From the NCBI RefSeq assembly GCF_001039355.2, contig NW_019775511.1, positions 186,484-250,483 of the forward strand: a stretch of 64,000 nt of DNA. Reading direction: 5' to 3'. The notes beneath the pieces are model-generated. The model was not told where the DNA came from. It saw only the letters and a list, made by a program, of their open reading frames with translations, and ran no database searches. This document shows, one piece after another, positions 61,520-64,000 of the stretch; the first letter of the stretch is position 1, and every line of letters begins with the position of its first letter. A program made the translations under genes and the position numbers. Source of the stretch: Lingula anatina. Taxonomy: Eukaryota; Brachiopoda; Lingulata; Lingulida; Lingulidae.

Positions 61520-62812
61520 CTAAGTAATTTTACCATCAGGCATCTGAAAACATTCGTAGTACGGGTCACCATAATAGTTTGGCAGGCACAAACATTCCCA
61601 CATTGGCAGTTTACAGGAGCCGTCATATCGAACCTGAAAGTTCGGTTCAAACCTCACGCATACGGCGTTTTTGCCACAGAAAGGTGGCTTTGCGTCGGCT
61701 GCTGAAAATGAAAAAGATAAAATAGTGAGTCTCTCCCTGTATTATTTGAAAGAGTGGCTAGATATTAATCTAAGAGACTAACTGATCCGCGTCGCATTTA
61801 TACTTTCAGTAAAAAGAAAGATTTTTGTTACTATAACAAACGACTGATGAATATCGTCAGTCACGAGAGAATGGATCTCGAAATGGACACTAGACCACCT
61901 GTGGCACTCACAGCGTTCATTCCGAGAGGCATTTTCTCATGACTGATGACATTTATCAGTCATAAATGAAGTCAGTAAATAAGCAACTAGACAGAAAACA
62001 GTCATGAACGACTGAAAAAATAAGTAAGTTGCACGAACATTAATTAATTTATTTAACATTAATTAAATAGTGCTAAAGCAGCAGGGTGGCGCATTCATTC
62101 AAATGGGTCACTTGTCGGACTGGATTTATTTACTTTTGCTAACAAACCCTTCATTTGTATATACGCACACAAGTTATTGTAAACATTATTGTAGTTGGCG
62201 ACAATTTGTGCAGGGCGACAAATTGTGCCGACAATGCCTACACAGTCTGTCGCCACCTAAGGACGACAATTTGTGTCGGCGACAATTTGTGCCATCAATG
62301 ACTACACAATTTGTCGCCACCGAAAGACGACAATTTGTGCCGGCGACAAATTGTGCCGGCGACAATTTAAAGGGATGGCAACCCTTTGTATGAGATTCAT
62401 ATTTCACAATACATACATTGTAAAACCTAACAGAAATACGATATTGTCATTTTCTGCAATTTGTGCTTGCCATCGGACAACGTGGATCCTAATAGACAGC
62501 TATCCACCGTTATATTATTTATAGAGATTATTACACAGAACAAACATAGAATAAAAAGAACTTTGGTTTGCCATTGGTAAGCATGGGAAAACCGTCTTTA
62601 TCCCCAGGGAAATCCGTATTATGCCACTTTTCTCGCCAAAATGAGCAGTTGATATCATTTTCTTACATAATGTCTTACATAAAAAGAAATAAATTTATAA
62701 AAAGCAACATTTCCATTTTGATATCAAGCAATTTGTTGTTATACTTGCACATGTAAATCTTACCCACAAACAGCAAGCTAAGACACAAGGCAACAATAAA
62801 AAAAGTCTTCAT
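61520..62812 (-). CDS. Small secreted six-cysteine EGF-like peptide, gene 3 (2 exons)
   Basis: Exon 1 is 62812-62764 (49 nt), encoding MKTFFIVALCLSLLFV, with donor G|GTAAGA (phase 1). Exon 2 is 61701-61520 after the acceptor cattttcag and ends at TAG. The product is 76 residues: a 17-residue signal peptide and a mature peptide starting ADAKPPFCGKNAVCVRFEP. The Cys pattern C-x5-C-x14-C-x6-C-x-C-x11-C is identical to gene 1, and the C-terminal segment CLCLPNYYGDPYYEC keeps the GDP of EGF-like domains. It differs from gene 1 by about 15 substitutions plus a short C-terminal tail (FQMPDGKIT). Several changes swap charge (KRPKWQ to KLPMWE). The 1.06 kb intron contains hairpins (61842-61963), a palindromic CGACAATTTGTG array (62197-62369) and a MITE relic (62368-62740). 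All splice sites and the frame are intact. Confidence 0.85.
61842..61963. repeat. Hairpin cluster in intron of EGF-like gene 3
   Basis: Three short inverted repeats: gactga..tcagtc (61842-61862), gaga-gaatgga-tctc (61865-61879) and atgactgat-gacattt-atcagtcat (61939-61963). No matching array is visible in the equivalent intron of gene 1. Confidence 0.7.
62197..62369. repeat. Array of palindromic CGACAA(A/T)TTGTG motifs
   Basis: About eight copies of ggcgacaatttgtgc or its inverse gcacaaattgtcgcc-like form, embedded in a two-unit longer repeat (ctacaca..tgtcgccacc.aa.gacgacaatttgtg). It ends where the MITE-like sequence ttaaagggatggcaac begins at 62367. Confidence 0.85.
62368..62740. mobile_element. 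Diverged relic of the TTAA MITE family
   Basis: Begins tttaaagggatggcaaccct, then ttgtatgagattcatatttc, gtgcttgccatcgg, gccattggtaagcatgggaa and tttatccccagggaaatccg, in the same order as the 22461 element. The right terminal repeat is not recognisable. The partial counterpart in the intron of gene 1 is at about 50390-50690. Confidence 0.65.
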
Positions 62813-62907
62813 CTTTCCATGCAGTTTTTCAAACCGTTATTTCTTCCCCTGGCAGTGCAAACTTAAACCTGATTTGGCTTATTTGAGAAAATTTCAGAGG
62901 GAACTTG

Positions 62908-62915
62908 TATTTATA
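62908..62915 (-). promoter_or_regulatory. TATA box of EGF-like gene 3
   Basis: TATAAATA on the minus strand, 96-103 bp upstream of the ATG, in the same context (ttggTATAAATAcaagttcc) as gene 1. Confidence 0.75.
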
Positions 62916-63208
62916 CCAACTAATACGGTATAATTTTATAGGGGATAATGACATTTGACAGTCGAAAAGTAATCGGAATGGACTAATTTCAAGTCCATTA
63001 TCAAGGTGCGTCAGCACACAGTTAAAAAAGCATCAAGCCGTGGTGCTCCAAAGTTGGGCATGTCTTTAAAATTGTCATGGTGTTGACATATGCAAAAGGT
63101 TTGTCAGGGGTTGGTAAATGTGACTCTTTCCACTTCAATTCATTGCATTGGTCTGGCTAAATAATGACAAATACGTCGTCTTGTATTCAGATAAGGTCAC
63201 AATAAAGG

Positions 63209-63242
<34 letters not shown>
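63209..63242. repeat. (TA)n microsatellite
   Basis: About 17 TA units upstream of EGF-like gene 3. Confidence 0.95.
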
Positions 63243-63247
<5 letters not shown>

Positions 63248-64000
63248 TCAAACGTATTGCTTATTTCACTGGGACGATTTGTGTTGCAACAAATGACATT
63301 TCCCCTTAATTGGATAAAAAAGTGAATGTCAAAGGAAACAGAATAAGTGAGTTGAACAACCATAACCGCTTTCAGTACACATGTATTATCTACTCCATCC
63401 CATAAAACTGAAAACTTCACAAACACATTTTTGTGTATAGAATTTGAATCAAAGTTGTCTTTCTCAATGATTGTGGCAGTGGGATTTTACAGAAACGTAA
63501 CGCACATAATAGACCACCGCAGCCTTTTCATCACTCGTAACTTGCCATTATGAAACCACATGTGGTTTTTAACGTGTCACGTGGTACGGCTGTACGTCCG
63601 TCTCAAAACGAAAAATAAAAGCGAGTGGGTAGATTTTAATATATTTTTGTGTCAATTTGTTTATCCTAACACACACAAGATACTTGGACTGTGAAGAAAG
63701 TCGTGATACAATGCAAATTGCTACATTTTTTCGTCTTGGAAGTTTTTGCTATGCGTTGGGCATAGGCCTAACACCAACGCTTTACACGTACATTGTAATG
63801 TACGAGAAGGCATTTTATTACCTTTGTAATTAATTTTGCTGAACAGAATTTGAATTGCAACAGCTCGTGTGTGGGCACCAGAGACAGTAATACACAATTT
63901 AACTGATGTTAGCGCAGATTTATAACGTAAGGGCATTTTGCATCTCTGTTGATGTACATACATTTGAAACAACATGAAACTTTAAGAAAGTAATATGGAA

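Larger units (their letters stand above)
60443..64000. repeat. Segmental duplication, copy 2 (carries EGF-like gene 3)
   Basis: Collinear with 48590-52330 and continuing to the right edge of the window. An (ATT)n tract at 60538-60571 and a (TA)n tract at 63209-63242 are local differences. Block 63248-64000 is the third copy of the decayed-unit 5' half also seen at 51604 and 53228. Confidence 0.9.

Noticed and set aside
61484-61705. Plus-strand 73-codon frame over exon 2 of EGF-like gene 3
   Set aside because: It is the antisense shadow of the minus-strand exon, which has splice sites, leader and conserved cysteines.

Overview
This window is animal nuclear DNA, most likely from a marine lophotrochozoan and probably a mollusc. 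It is AT-rich and gene-poor, with spliceosomal introns and GT..AG junctions. It has abundant microsatellites, T/G homopolymer runs, TTAA/TA-type DNA transposons and a non-LTR retrotransposon fragment. It also holds gene families common in molluscs (short-chain collagen C4-like proteins, signal-peptide-plus-coiled-coil proteins, TRP channels). The species assignment is inference. Two N gaps (30171-30240, 41262-41500) and single N bases at 1510, 3658, 22062 and 42967 indicate a draft assembly.

Layout. 1-1.9 kb: minus-strand exons of short-chain collagen C4-like genes (signal/coiled-coil exon, C4 domain exon, Gly-X-Y exon) in an order that one collinear gene cannot explain. 2.4-5.9 kb: a roughly 1.2 kb direct duplication. 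6.5-8.6 kb: an intact single-exon TRP-family cation channel, the only long ORF. 11.4-13.1 kb: a complete but dead Tc1/mariner element with TIRs and TA target-site duplication. 13-42 kb: mostly noncoding, with a TTAA-flanked MITE (22.5 kb), a possible promoter/first exon (26.4 kb), a CpG-rich stretch with an NRF-1-type palindrome (33.75 kb), GCAGACGA repeats (34.8 kb) and a 190 bp foldback (38.3 kb). 42.7-45.3 kb: two head-to-head paralogous genes for small secreted coiled-coil proteins. 46.1-47.2 kb: an inverted-repeat cluster and a minisatellite. 48.6-64 kb: a segmentally duplicated array carrying three intact minus-strand genes for small secreted six-cysteine EGF-like peptides, with decayed duplicate units between them. 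A TIR element with AACGTTG repeats and a reverse-transcriptase fragment lie inside the array.

The most interesting system is this EGF-like array. Three two-exon genes share an almost invariant 17-residue leader, the same intron phase and position, a TATAAAT box about 85-105 bp upstream of the ATG and a fixed six-cysteine spacing pattern, while the mature peptide of the middle gene has diverged strongly. Most of it is easy to miss because the introns split each ORF and the leader exon is only 49 nt long.
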